DNA of 64,000 nucleotides from contig NZ_SJEE01000010.1 in NCBI RefSeq assembly GCF_006937785.1, positions 1 to 64,000 on the forward strand, given 5' to 3'. Below the pieces are notes generated by a model. It saw only the letters and a program-made list of their open reading frames with translations. It searched no databases and had not been told where the DNA came from. This document shows, piece by piece, positions 1 to 8,225 of this stretch. Origin of the DNA: Pseudanabaena sp. UWO311 (lineage in GTDB: Bacteria; Cyanobacteriota; Cyanobacteriia; Pseudanabaenales; Pseudanabaenaceae). How positions within the stretch are numbered: position 1 is the stretch's first letter; every line of letters starts with the position of its first letter. The position numbers and the translations under genes are program-made.

Positions 1-868
1 ACTTTTGTCTTGCTACGTCACCTTCTTTAGGCAAATATCTTATGCACTGCAACACGCCAAAAGCTTCAGATGTACCGATCGCGATCGCCCAAATCGTAAA
101 CACCAATCTTTGTAAAGGAGGCAAATAGCCCAATAACGCTACTGTCTCATTATGAACAGCATTAACTGATGCTTGAGCATTAAAAGAATTGCGCTGATCC
201 TCGTCAAAACGCTGTGCAGGAAAGTGATCTACCGCAATTTGTGGATCGTAAATTAATTTCCACCCCTTTTGTCTCAAAGTCAAAGAGAAAACTACCTCGA
301 AATGCACCTGTGCACCTGTGCCTCTCATTCTTTGATCAAAGCGTAAATCAGCGATCGCTTTACGCCGAAAGCTCATATTTACACCCTTCAGCACATCTAC
401 TTCGCGCCCTTCACCGCTGCCAATATGATGATTGCCAATCAATCGCCCAAACCACTGTAACTTTCCTACTACAGGCTTAGAACCATCTTCCAATATTGTC
501 CCGTGATAGACCCAATCACGCCCACCAACTCCACCAACTTGCTCATCTGCTAAATAGTAAGCTTCTATCCTTTCTAGCCAATCAGGATGAGGTGCAGCAT
601 CATCATCAGTAAAAGCCACAATATCCCCTGTGGCTGACTCAAGCCCAACATTCATCGCCGCAATTACGCCAACCGCCGTTACTGTTGCTGTATGTAAAGG
701 TAAAGCGCCGCGATCAAAATTTTCTAAAAATTGCCAAGTTTCGAGATCGGTATCGCGGACAACTATCCACAATTCATCAACAGAACGAACCTGTTGCTTT
801 AACGCAGTTAAGCAACGAGCTAAATCTTGTGGGCGCAGGTAAGTGGGAACAATTACTGTTATCTTCAT
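1..868 (-). CDS. GT2-family glycosyltransferase, C-terminus beyond window
   Basis: The reading frame starts at the ATG at 866-868 and runs off the left edge, leaving about 289 codons. The N-terminus reads MKITVIVPTYLRP, a typical GT-A nucleotide-binding start. Near residue 80 there is an FTDDDAAPHPDWL stretch, the DXD-like metal and donor site of family 2 transferases. Later residues (VLKGVNMSFRRKAI) match the acceptor-side region of these enzymes. Its start overlaps the stop of the upstream acetyltransferase in a TAATG arrangement, so the two are probably translationally coupled and modify the same surface glycan. Donor and acceptor sugars cannot be read from the sequence. Confidence 0.85.
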   Translation of the reverse strand, partial: MKITVIVPTYLRPQDLARCLTALKQQVRSVDELWIVVRDTDLETWQFLENFDRGALPLHTATVTAVGVIAAMNVGLESATGDIVAFTDDDAAPHPDWLERIEAYYLADEQVGGVGGRDWVYHGTILEDGSKPVVGKLQWFGRLIGNHHIGSGEGREVDVLKGVNMSFRRKAIADLRFDQRMRGTGAQVHFEVVFSLTLRQKGWKLIYDPQIAVDHFPAQRFDEDQRNSFNAQASVNAVHNETVALLGYLPPLQRLVFTIWAIAIGTSEAFGVLQCIRYLPKEGDVARQK

Positions 869-1329
869 TATTTTTCAATTTCTTTTTTCTCAGTTTCTTT
901 TTGAATGGTTCGAGCAGGTACGCCTATAACCGTCTCTCCGTCATTAACATCGTGGGTTACTACAGCATTTGCTCCAATCACTGCGCGATCACCGATTTTC
1001 AAAGTCTGATCTTTGCGCCCCACAAATGCTGCTCCAGCGCCAATGAAAACATCATCACCAATTTGTATTTTGTACGGAGACCCAACCCAAGTTTCTGCTG
1101 CTAAAGTTACATTGTGATAGATTTGGACGCGATGTCCAATCTTGACATTTGGATGAATGACGATACCTAAACCGTAATATTTTAGATCGATGTCACGTTC
1201 TATTTCCGCTTGATAAGGAAGAATCGCGTGAAAAAACAAAAAATTAATCGTTTTAATTAATCGCGGAATTAACGGGATTTTCAGTTGGTAAGCCTTACAA
1301 CTTAACCACCACAAGAACGATACATTCAT
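868..1329 (-). CDS. Serine O-acetyltransferase-like hexapeptide (left-handed beta-helix) acetyltransferase
   Basis: 153 residues. The C-terminal two thirds show hexapeptide repeat periodicity (VIHPNVKIG, VQIYHNVTLA, IQIGDDVFIGAGA, LKIGDRAVIGANAVV) and end in the family-typical VIGVPAR. This resembles the catalytic part of CysE and the colanic-acid WcaB/WcaF type. The long N-terminal helical domain of a true CysE is missing, and the neighbours are glycosyltransferases. O-acetylation of a sugar is therefore more likely than cysteine synthesis (inference). The stop shares its last base with the next start. Confidence 0.85.
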   Translation of the reverse strand: MNVSFLWWLSCKAYQLKIPLIPRLIKTINFLFFHAILPYQAEIERDIDLKYYGLGIVIHPNVKIGHRVQIYHNVTLAAETWVGSPYKIQIGDDVFIGAGAAFVGRKDQTLKIGDRAVIGANAVVTHDVNDGETVIGVPARTIQKETEKKEIEK

Positions 1330-1447
1330 TACTGTACTTTGCTTAAATAGGTTGCTTCAATAAAATTGTTTATTTCAGATGATTTGGCTTGGTTATTGTT
1401 AAGTATTACTAAACATTGATGTTTAATTCAAGTTGACTAAGGCAGAA

Positions 1448-2236
1448 TCACAGATCGTATAGACCAAATGTCTGACGTATCGTTTCCGTTAACTTTTGAG
1501 AAAGCAAAGTTTTAACAATTTGCCGTAACCTAAACAAGAATAATTCTTTGAATTTAGATTGCTTAAGCATATTTATCTTAAAAGCAGGCAGCCACATATT
1601 TTCTGTGTGCCCGATAACATAAATAGCACCTTCAAATGGTAATTTCTCTAAAGGAGTAGAGTTGTTATTCATCAGATGCAGTACGGACTGATGATGTAAA
1701 AATTGGAAACCTTTAACATCACTAATATCAAAATTTATATATTTATCCAACAGATTGTAACGGACTATATTGCAAGTACCGCACTTATCCTGAAATTTAC
1801 TTCTCATGAGGTATATGGAGTTGCTACCCTCTCTATATTCATAGCCTTTTTCAACATACCAACCATTACTTTCAGTATGTTTAGAAACAAAGTCAGCAAT
1901 GTTACAATTTATTAAATCATCGGCATCCACAATCATGACGTGTGATGGTTGATACTTTTTAGCATAATTTAATCCATACCAAACCTTGAGAGATCTGTCG
2001 GTTTCTTTAATGTATAAATCAGAATCCGAATTTGGCATAGGAAAATCTACCTGAATGTAATCTACATTCGGATGTTGAAATGTTATGTCTGGTAACTCAT
2101 GGCAAACTACAATTGCTTTAAAGTCGGAAGAAGTTTGATTGCATATAGATTTAATGCTACGTTCAAACAGTTGAGATACTAAATGCCAATTGCTAGAAGT
2201 TAAGGCACTTTTTAGCGGTACAATAAATACAATCAA
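1448..2236 (-). CDS. GT-A fold glycosyltransferase-like protein
   Basis: 262 residues. It starts with the hydrophobic strand MIVFIVPLKSA. RSIKSICNQTSSDFKAIVVC looks like the first Rossmann-like unit of a family 2 transferase, and VMIVDADDLIN near residue 105 supplies the DXD-like acidic cluster. The rest (CGTCNIVRYNL, FLHHQSVLHL) is not recognisable to family level. It is monocistronic in appearance, 118 bp upstream of the acetyltransferase on the same strand. It probably adds a sugar to an exported polysaccharide; the specificity is unknown. Confidence 0.7.
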   Translation of the reverse strand: MIVFIVPLKSALTSSNWHLVSQLFERSIKSICNQTSSDFKAIVVCHELPDITFQHPNVDYIQVDFPMPNSDSDLYIKETDRSLKVWYGLNYAKKYQPSHVMIVDADDLINCNIADFVSKHTESNGWYVEKGYEYREGSNSIYLMRSKFQDKCGTCNIVRYNLLDKYINFDISDVKGFQFLHHQSVLHLMNNNSTPLEKLPFEGAIYVIGHTENMWLPAFKINMLKQSKFKELFLFRLRQIVKTLLSQKLTETIRQTFGLYDL

Positions 2237-2313
2237 TTTATTGTTTTATTTAGAGAACACTAATAATTTTAACATGAAATTGTAGCTGATTTTAGGCGCT
2301 GGAAAGTTAAAGC

Positions 2314-2361
2314 GTGATCGACGTATTTGCATATTTTTGGTTGGCGTGAAATGGGCATTTC
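2314..2361 (-). repeat. Dispersed degenerate repeat, copy A
   Basis: The reverse complement of this segment aligns over about 47 bases, at roughly 75-80 percent identity by eye, with 5594-5639. Shared blocks include GCCCATTTCA, ATGCAAATA and GTCGATCA. A further shared tag (TTAGCTG, one variable base, then CCAGTGC) lies downstream in both places, at 2377 and 5643, on the plus strand. The nature of the parent element is not known. Confidence 0.5.
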
Positions 2362-2515
2362 ACAACCCATCCCCCATTAGCTGACCAGTGCCCTGATTCT
2401 AAATCAATATTAGTTGTTGTAACTACAATCGCTATTCTATGAGCTAGGGCAAATTTTTGCGATAAATTTAAGTTTCTAAAATGATTAATCTGAACACAAT
2501 CATAGGCTTAATAGA

Positions 2516-2661
2516 CTACCCCTGTTAAGGTTGCCAACCAAATTGCGTAATCCTAGCGATATAGCTGCGTAAAATTTCGTATCAAAAGTTCAAAAAAATG
2601 GATTTTTGAAGGCTGAAACAACCAATCTATGTTCGATATTTTTGCACCTTAACAGGGGTAG
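2516..2661. mobile_element. MITE-like element with 16-bp perfect terminal inverted repeats
   Basis: CTACCCCTGTTAAGGT at 2516-2531 is matched exactly by ACCTTAACAGGGGTAG at 2646-2661. The 114-bp interior has no gene. The size and inverted ends are those of a miniature inverted-repeat element or the collapsed ends of an insertion sequence. CTTAAT occurs just outside both ends but not at equal spacing, so no clean target duplication can be claimed. Confidence 0.6.
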
Positions 2662-2941
2662 CTTAATCTTACTTTTAACGTCATCTCTGAAATGCCTTCT
2701 AGGTAAGGATTTTGGCATTAGCCAAATTTGCAATAAGGATTACTTAATGACAATATGTAACGGTGGAATAAGGCTTGTAGAGTTATGAATGTTAACGGTT
2801 ATGCTAGATCAAAAAGATAACGGGAAAAGTAAGGTAGCTTAATAGACCACAAATTATTGTGTCAATTTTATACAACTTACACCAGAAACCCAGAAGAGCC
2901 AAAAAATTCTTGGTTCTATATTGCGTAGAAAGCGCTGTAAC

Positions 2942-4090
2942 TTAAATTGCGCCGGTACATTCATTAATACCTTGAACAAATCGCTGCCCAATTACCTGAT
3001 TAGAATATTCATTTAAGACTACTGAACGTCCTTTAGCTGCAAGCTCATGACGCAAATCTATATCTTCTATAAGTTGAGTAATGCGATTAGCTAAAACATC
3101 AGCCTGAGTCTCAGGGAATGTTAGCCCACCTCCCGTTTTATTAATCAGATTTGGAATTTCTCCTGAATCTGAACCAATCACAGGTGTACCACAGGCGATC
3201 GCCTCAATTGTGACACGCCCAAACTGTTCCTTCCAGTTTTTACGAGTTTCAGATGGTAAAACTAATATGTCAAAAGCTGATAAATATTGCGGCGCGTTTT
3301 GGTGAGGAATAAAACCAAGATGGGTAATGCGATCACTAATTTTACATTCTTGAGCGATCGCATCAAACGTAGACATATAGTTACCCGAACCAACCACAAT
3401 TAGTCGCCAAGACAAATTAATAATAGTTTTGAGCGCATAAAGTAAAGTTTTTAAACCTTTTTCTTCAACAATCCTCCCCATATAACCAATCAATACTTCA
3501 GAAGCAGAAGCTTGCAATTCGGTTTTAAGTGATGTGTTAGATTCTATTTGAGGTTGGTATATCAAAGGATCGACACTGGCAGGTAATAAAATAGACTTGC
3601 CTTTAAAGCCTTTTTGAAGCAATACCTCAGCCGCACTATACGATCCAGAAAAGGCGATCGCACTATTTTCAAGAACAAATTTCTCTGAATAATTGAAGGG
3701 GAATGGATAGTGCTTTAAGATATTTTGCCATGTAAAGAAACTGATAGGTTTTTGACCACTAATAAAATTTGCTAGATATAGCTGTGCTGTAGCGGCAGCA
3801 TATGGCTCGTGATGCACATAGATGAAATCAGGTTGGAGATCGCGTAGGATAGATAAAAAAGTGGCAAAGTAGAAATGTAGAGGCACGCTTCCAGATATGA
3901 GAACTGGTAATTCAATGATTTTGCCGCGAAATGTCTTCCATCGCTTAGGAAAAATCACATTGTTGTAGTCATTTTTCCATTTTTTTGGCACAATTATGGT
4001 GATTTCCCAGCCAGTTTGCTCTTCTATTTCAGCAAAAAATTGCTGATTAACTGGTGTAACACATGCATGGCTGAGTACAAGTAGCTTCAT
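2942..4090 (-). CDS. GT4-family (GT-B fold) glycosyltransferase
   Basis: 382 residues. The N-terminal half carries an acceptor-binding Rossmann fold (MKLLVLSHACVTPVNQQFF). The C-terminal half has the standard donor-domain signature: ILIGYMGRIVEEKG-like strand, then LVVGSG, then LPSETRKNWKEQFGRVTIEAIACGTPVIGSDSGEIP with the EX7E acidic pair. This resembles WcaI/WbuB-type transferases. Its ATG overlaps the stop of the upstream GT4 gene by 4 bp (ATGA), so the two form a translationally coupled pair. The donor sugar cannot be inferred. Confidence 0.9.
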   Translation of the reverse strand: MKLLVLSHACVTPVNQQFFAEIEEQTGWEITIIVPKKWKNDYNNVIFPKRWKTFRGKIIELPVLISGSVPLHFYFATFLSILRDLQPDFIYVHHEPYAAATAQLYLANFISGQKPISFFTWQNILKHYPFPFNYSEKFVLENSAIAFSGSYSAAEVLLQKGFKGKSILLPASVDPLIYQPQIESNTSLKTELQASASEVLIGYMGRIVEEKGLKTLLYALKTIINLSWRLIVVGSGNYMSTFDAIAQECKISDRITHLGFIPHQNAPQYLSAFDILVLPSETRKNWKEQFGRVTIEAIACGTPVIGSDSGEIPNLINKTGGGLTFPETQADVLANRITQLIEDIDLRHELAAKGRSVVLNEYSNQVIGQRFVQGINECTGAI

Positions 4091-5133
4091 AAGGCCTCAT
4101 TCTTTTTGGATTTTGATGCACAAGCCTTTTCATAAACTTGCTCGTATTTTTCAGCTACTCGATCCCATGAAAAATCCTGCGATCTCACAAGCCCCTGTTC
4201 TATATAATGGCGTAGCAAATCTGGATTACCTATCAAGCGATTGATACTATTTCCCAATTGATCGTCTTCGGCAATTAATCCATATTTGCCCTCTGTGAGA
4301 ACTTCTTTCGCACCCAAATTAGGACTTGCAACTACAGCCGCACCTGAAGCCATTGCCTCAATATAGGGGACTCCAAAACCCTCATAGGTACTTGGTAAGC
4401 AAAATATCCAAGCCTTTTGAAATAAATCGCTTAGCGTATCAAGGGGAACTCTACCAAAATTACTAATTCTTTCACCAACCAGTGGAATATCACTCACAGC
4501 CCATAATTCAGCATTTGGGAACTGCGGCAAAACTTGCTCGCAAAAAGTTTGAGCTAACAAGCTCCCGCGCTTTCTCCCCCCCGCCGAACCTACAAACAAA
4601 ATAGTTGGATGCTCAGATTTTTGAGCTGGTTTGAACCGTTGAATGTCCACACCACAGGGAATTATATCTGAGATAACTGGGATACGCAGCCTTGTTGCTT
4701 CAGAAACACCAACATTTATATCTGCTACCCAAGTGCCTGCAATTTCCAAATAGAAGAAAATCGACTGTAAAACGCGTCTTTTTAGATTAACTGCAGAAGA
4801 AGCTTCATCCTTAGCAGAACCATGAAAAGTCCTAACCTGTGGGTGTTTTCCCCACATTAAATAATTATCTCCATGGGAATGAATAACATCAAATCCAACA
4901 AAATTCGTGCGTAGTAAATGATAAGCTAATAGAAAAGGTTGAAATTTAGGTGTTCTTAGAGTAGGTGGATACTGACTGACACTATACAAACAATCTTTAT
5001 AATGAGGGCTAAAAGTAAACATTGTGACATCATGTCCACGACTAACCAATGTATTAGACAAATAATGAGATTGAAAGGCCACGCCCCCATTTGACTCATT
5101 GGGCAAGTCAGCATGTATCATTGCAATTTTCAT
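4087..5133 (-). CDS. GT4-family glycosyltransferase
   Basis: 348 residues. It starts MKIAMIHADLPNESNGGVAFQSHYL, with the glycine-containing loop of GT-B enzymes. It then shows VDIQRFKPAQ and ILFVGSAGGRKRG at the domain junction and STYEGFGVPYIEAMASGAAVVAS near residue 250, carrying the EX7E motif. It is the first gene of a two-gene unit with 2942-4090 (4-bp overlap). The preceding 750 bp hold only the polymerase remnant and repeats. Role: transfer of one sugar during assembly of a surface polysaccharide. Confidence 0.9.
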   Translation of the reverse strand: MKIAMIHADLPNESNGGVAFQSHYLSNTLVSRGHDVTMFTFSPHYKDCLYSVSQYPPTLRTPKFQPFLLAYHLLRTNFVGFDVIHSHGDNYLMWGKHPQVRTFHGSAKDEASSAVNLKRRVLQSIFFYLEIAGTWVADINVGVSEATRLRIPVISDIIPCGVDIQRFKPAQKSEHPTILFVGSAGGRKRGSLLAQTFCEQVLPQFPNAELWAVSDIPLVGERISNFGRVPLDTLSDLFQKAWIFCLPSTYEGFGVPYIEAMASGAAVVASPNLGAKEVLTEGKYGLIAEDDQLGNSINRLIGNPDLLRHYIEQGLVRSQDFSWDRVAEKYEQVYEKACASKSKKNEAL

Positions 5134-5320
5134 AAGTCAATATCTTAAAGCAAATAAAATTTTAAGCGCAAAATTTCTGTAAAAAATAAAATACTTGCAA
5201 TGTGCGACTTAAGCCAATTAAGTTACAGTAAATTTGCTAACGGAAATTAACTTAAATTTATAAATAATTACAACAAGCTATTTCCATGCCTAAAAAAGGC
5301 TATAGCAAAATGCCTTAAGC

Positions 5321-5572
5321 TCCTTAATTGTTGTCGCCCCAGCAAAAAGACGAAATATAGACTGCATAATGATAGCACGAATTATTGAAGCAAAAATGTC
5401 TTTAGCACTTTTAGTAGGAATTCTCATTATGAAACTGATTTTTGTAATTGAGAATGGCTGTTTATTTAGGGCTTGTAAAAATCAGAATAACTGATAAAAT
5501 AATGTTTCATATATAAGGAATTACCACAATCCATCCCAATTCAAATAGCATAAACAGATCAGTACTGCACAG
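5321..5572 (-). pseudogene. Degraded fragment of an O-antigen polymerase/ligase-like gene
   Basis: The minus strand at about 5330-5400 translates as SAKDIFASIIRAIIMQSIF and then RLFAGAT. This closely matches DIFASIIHAMILQSIFYLFAGAS near the C-terminus of the intact gene at 10055-11515. A second block at about 5515-5570 matches the nucleotide sequence of the intact gene around 10330-10390 (ATAAGG, CATCCCAA, TCAAATA, CATAA). Between the blocks lies roughly 100 bases of unrelated, partly self-complementary sequence with no open frame. This is a decayed paralogue or duplicated end. It shows past rearrangement of the glycan locus. Confidence 0.75.
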
Positions 5573-5593
5573 TTAATGAGTGATGGATGCTCA

Positions 5594-5639
5594 AACGCCC
5601 ATTTCATAAGGACAAAAAAGATGCAAATAAGTCGATCAT
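5594..5639 (+). repeat. Dispersed degenerate repeat, copy B
   Basis: Partner of the inverted copy at 2314-2361, sharing GCCCATTTCA, ATGCAAATA and GTCGATCA blocks. A TTAGCTGTCCAGTGC tag follows at 5643-5657. It sits between the polymerase remnant and the 5884 gene. Confidence 0.5.
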
Positions 5640-5883
5640 ATTTTAGCTGTCCAGTGCTGATTTGTTTGACAGCTCTGATCCGACCTTTGCCAATATCAGG
5701 TGTCCTAAGAAGCTAAGGATTAGCTACAAGGTAAAGAAGTATTGTAGTAATGGATGGAATCCAAATGGCTCCAATGTGATTTTCTTGTTTCTTATCTGTG
5801 GAATGTCAGTTAGTTTTTTTCTGGAAGATGCTTTTTCCCTACATTCAGTTCAATTAATTTTATTAGCAATTTCAAATTAATTT

Positions 5884-6513
5884 ATGAAAATATTAAGTCA
5901 TCGAGGGTATTGGCAAACCGAGGCTGAAAAAAACACGATAGATGCTTTTGTTCGTTCTTTTCAGTTAGGGTTTGGCACTGAAACAGATATACGAGATCGC
6001 AATGGACAGCTAGTTATATCTCACGATCCCCCGACTAATGAAGCATGTTCTATCGAAAAATTTCTAGAGATCTATAAGCAATATGGGGAGGGTTTACCAT
6101 TAGCGCTGAATATCAAAGCCGATGGGCTGCAAAAAACTCTTCAGCAAATTCTGTTGGATTACGATATCAACAACTATTTTGTCTTTGATATGTCTATTCC
6201 TGATACACTTTCGTATCAGCGAAATCACATGAACTTTATGATCAGAGAAAGTGAGTATGAAAAAGAATTGCCTTTTTATGCCTACTCCGTAGGTGTTTGG
6301 CTCGATTGTTTTGAGAGTGAATGGATAACCCAAGCAGACATCAAGAAACATCTAGACGCTAAAAAAATCGTATGCCTTGTATCACCTGATTTGCACAAAA
6401 GAGAATATAAATCTTTTTGGGCAAAAATCTCTGATTGGGAACTACACAAAAATGATAGTTTAATGATATGTACTGACTACCCCGAAACAGCGAGGCTTTT
6501 TTTTAATGGTTAA
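5884..6513 (+). CDS. Glycerophosphodiester phosphodiesterase (GDPD)-like protein
   Basis: 209 residues. The N-terminus MKILSHRGYW carries the His-Arg-Gly start of the GDPD active site. ENTIDAF-like KNTIDAFVRSFQLGFGTETDIRDRNGQLVISHDPP holds the expected Glu/Asp metal ligands and the second catalytic His. Canonical GDPDs are about 240-260 residues; the C-terminal half here is short and diverged. It is the first gene of a five-gene cassette and overlaps the HAD gene by 8 bp. In this context it probably acts on a phosphodiester intermediate or glycan precursor, not on membrane lipid (inference). Confidence 0.75.
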   Translation: MKILSHRGYWQTEAEKNTIDAFVRSFQLGFGTETDIRDRNGQLVISHDPPTNEACSIEKFLEIYKQYGEGLPLALNIKADGLQKTLQQILLDYDINNYFVFDMSIPDTLSYQRNHMNFMIRESEYEKELPFYAYSVGVWLDCFESEWITQADIKKHLDAKKIVCLVSPDLHKREYKSFWAKISDWELHKNDSLMICTDYPETARLFFNG

Positions 6514-7141
6514 AATCAAAGCGGTCATCTTTGATATGGATGGAGTGCTTATTGATGCAAAAGAATGGCACTATGAAGCATTAAATCGGGCACTTGCCTT
6601 ATTTGGCTACGAAATTAGTCGCTACGACCACTTAGTCACCTTTGACGGCTTGCCAACTAGGCGTAAGCTGGAAATGCTAAGTATCGAACGAGGACTACCG
6701 AACTGCTTGCATGGATTCATTAACGAGTTAAAGCAAAATTACACTATGGAAATTGTCCAAACCAAGTGTAAGCCAGTCTTTCAACACGAATACGCGCTCT
6801 CGAAAATCAAAGCACTTGATTACAAACTCGCAGTTGCCTCCAACTCTATTCGCGATAGCGTCGAAATAATGATGAAAAAAAGTAACTTATTAAAATATAT
6901 GGATGTTTTGATGAGCAATCAAGATGTTGTCAAAGGCAAGCCCAATCCAGAAATTTATCTCAGCACAATTTCTAAACTGGGACTAGAACCTTCTGAGTGT
7001 CTTGTCGTCGAAGACAACGAAAACGGCATTAAAGCCGCCAAAGAAGCGGGTGCAAATCTCATGGTTGTAGAATCTGTTTATGATGTTACCTTTACCAACA
7101 TAATGGCTCAAATTCATCGATACGAGGCAATTCAAGCATGA
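6506..7141 (+). CDS. HAD-IA family phosphatase/phosphomutase (beta-phosphoglucomutase-like)
   Basis: 211 residues. Motif I is VIFDMDGVLIDA (nucleophile Asp and acid/base Asp). An alpha-helical C1 cap follows (WHYEALNRAL, FDGLPTRRKLEML). Motif II is VASNS, motif III has KGKPNPEIY, and motif IV is CLVVEDNENGIKAA. The EAL-type cap and GLPTR segment resemble beta-phosphoglucomutase. It overlaps its neighbours at both ends (8 bp and 4 bp), so translation is coupled. The likely role is to remove or move a phosphate on the small molecule activated by the adjacent nucleotidyltransferases. Confidence 0.85.
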   Translation: MVKIKAVIFDMDGVLIDAKEWHYEALNRALALFGYEISRYDHLVTFDGLPTRRKLEMLSIERGLPNCLHGFINELKQNYTMEIVQTKCKPVFQHEYALSKIKALDYKLAVASNSIRDSVEIMMKKSNLLKYMDVLMSNQDVVKGKPNPEIYLSTISKLGLEPSECLVVEDNENGIKAAKEAGANLMVVESVYDVTFTNIMAQIHRYEAIQA

Positions 7142-7905
7142 ATACTTTAATCTTGATGGCAGGTAGTGATGTTGCTTTTGAAGAGGCAGGGTACTTATAC
7201 CCCAAAAATCTGGTGGAAATTGATGGGCTACCTTTAGCACAAAGAGTAATTGAAAAGTTAAGTCATTTCTCTGAACCCGATCACAAATTTATTTGTGCTG
7301 TTCGCGAAGAGGAAAACAAAAGGTTCTACATTGCCGATGTGATTCGTCTACTAGTTCCAAATGCAATCATTATTGAAGTCAAAGGTTCAACTGCTGGTGC
7401 AGCTTGTACAGCACTTCTGGCTGCTGAATATATTAATAATGATGAGCCTCTACTAGTCACGAGTGGAGATCAAATAATTGCAGAAGATATTACCGCAATT
7501 ATTAATGGTTTTAAAACTAAAGGATTAGACGGAGGTACGCCTGTATTTGAATCAGTGCATCCTCGCTGGTCTTATGTTAAATGTTCTGAAGATGGTTTGG
7601 TGATTGAAGCATCAGAAAAACGTCCTATTAGCAATCTTGCCACCGCTGGACTATATTACTTTGCTAAAGGATCTAACTTTGTTAGCGCAACCATGGAAAT
7701 GATTAAAAAAGACGATCATGTTAATGGTAGCTTTTACATCTGTCCCGTATACAATCAAATGATTTTAAATCAGGCAAAAATTGGTGTTCGCAAGATCCCT
7801 AAAAGTAATTACTTCAAACTAGCAGGCGTACAAGAAGTTCAAGCCTATTCAGAGTATCTGCACTCTTATTCTCTATCCACTCAGAGGAATACCAAATATG
7901 CGTAG
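7138..7905 (+). CDS. NTP-transferase domain protein with altered nucleotide-binding loop
   Basis: 255 residues. It is a paralogue of the gene at 8226. Both share GAACTALLAAEYINNDEPLL-type and VNGSFYICPVYNQMI-type segments. The signature loop is MAGSDVAFEEAGYLYPKNL, where the sister has MAGRGSRFQKAGFTLPKPL. The Gly-x-Gly-Ser-Arg phosphate-binding loop is therefore lost, while the downstream Pro-Lys is kept. It starts with an ATGA overlap to the HAD gene. It may be a regulatory or structural partner of the sister, or may use another nucleotide (inference). Confidence 0.8.
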   Translation: MNTLILMAGSDVAFEEAGYLYPKNLVEIDGLPLAQRVIEKLSHFSEPDHKFICAVREEENKRFYIADVIRLLVPNAIIIEVKGSTAGAACTALLAAEYINNDEPLLVTSGDQIIAEDITAIINGFKTKGLDGGTPVFESVHPRWSYVKCSEDGLVIEASEKRPISNLATAGLYYFAKGSNFVSATMEMIKKDDHVNGSFYICPVYNQMILNQAKIGVRKIPKSNYFKLAGVQEVQAYSEYLHSYSLSTQRNTKYA

Positions 7906-8224
7906 TGACAAACTGGAAAATATGTTCAGGGGTTGGTTTGTGGGTAATTTTACACCCACTCTTTACCAAACCAATGATGTTGAAGTAGCGGTAAAAAACT
8001 ACCCAGCAGGCGCTACGGAAGAATGGCACTACCACAAAATTGCAACTGAGCTAACGGTGATTATTTCTGGAGAAGTGGAAATGTGCGATCGCCGCTTTGG
8101 TGCAGGAGAGATTATTGTGATGGAACCTGGTGAAGGCACAGGTTTTGCGGCAATTACCGATGTCACAACCGTTGTGGTCAAAGTCCCTGGCGCTAACAAT
8201 GATAAATATCTCAAAGAGGAGTAA
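7898..8224 (+). CDS. Small single-domain cupin
   Basis: 108 residues. The metal-binding cupin motif is visible as EEWHYHKIATELTVIISGEVEM (His, His, Glu), and the second motif includes GAGEIIVMEPGEGTGF. It overlaps the upstream NTP-transferase gene by 8 bp and is followed after 1 base by the next ATG, so it belongs to the cassette. Proteins of this type can be isomerases, epimerases or sugar-binding regulators; the exact reaction is not evident. Confidence 0.8.
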   Translation: MRSDKLENMFRGWFVGNFTPTLYQTNDVEVAVKNYPAGATEEWHYHKIATELTVIISGEVEMCDRRFGAGEIIVMEPGEGTGFAAITDVTTVVVKVPGANNDKYLKEE

Positions 8225-8225
8225 A

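Larger units (their letters stand above)
2237..2941. other. 705-bp gene-free stretch with repeats
   Basis: No convincing coding frame is seen. It contains a 146-bp inverted-repeat element (2516-2661), a copy of a dispersed degenerate repeat (2314-2361) that recurs in inverted orientation at 5594-5639, and a short direct repeat (GCTTAATAGAC at about 2506 and 2844). It looks like a graveyard of small mobile sequences between glycosyltransferase genes. Confidence 0.5.
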
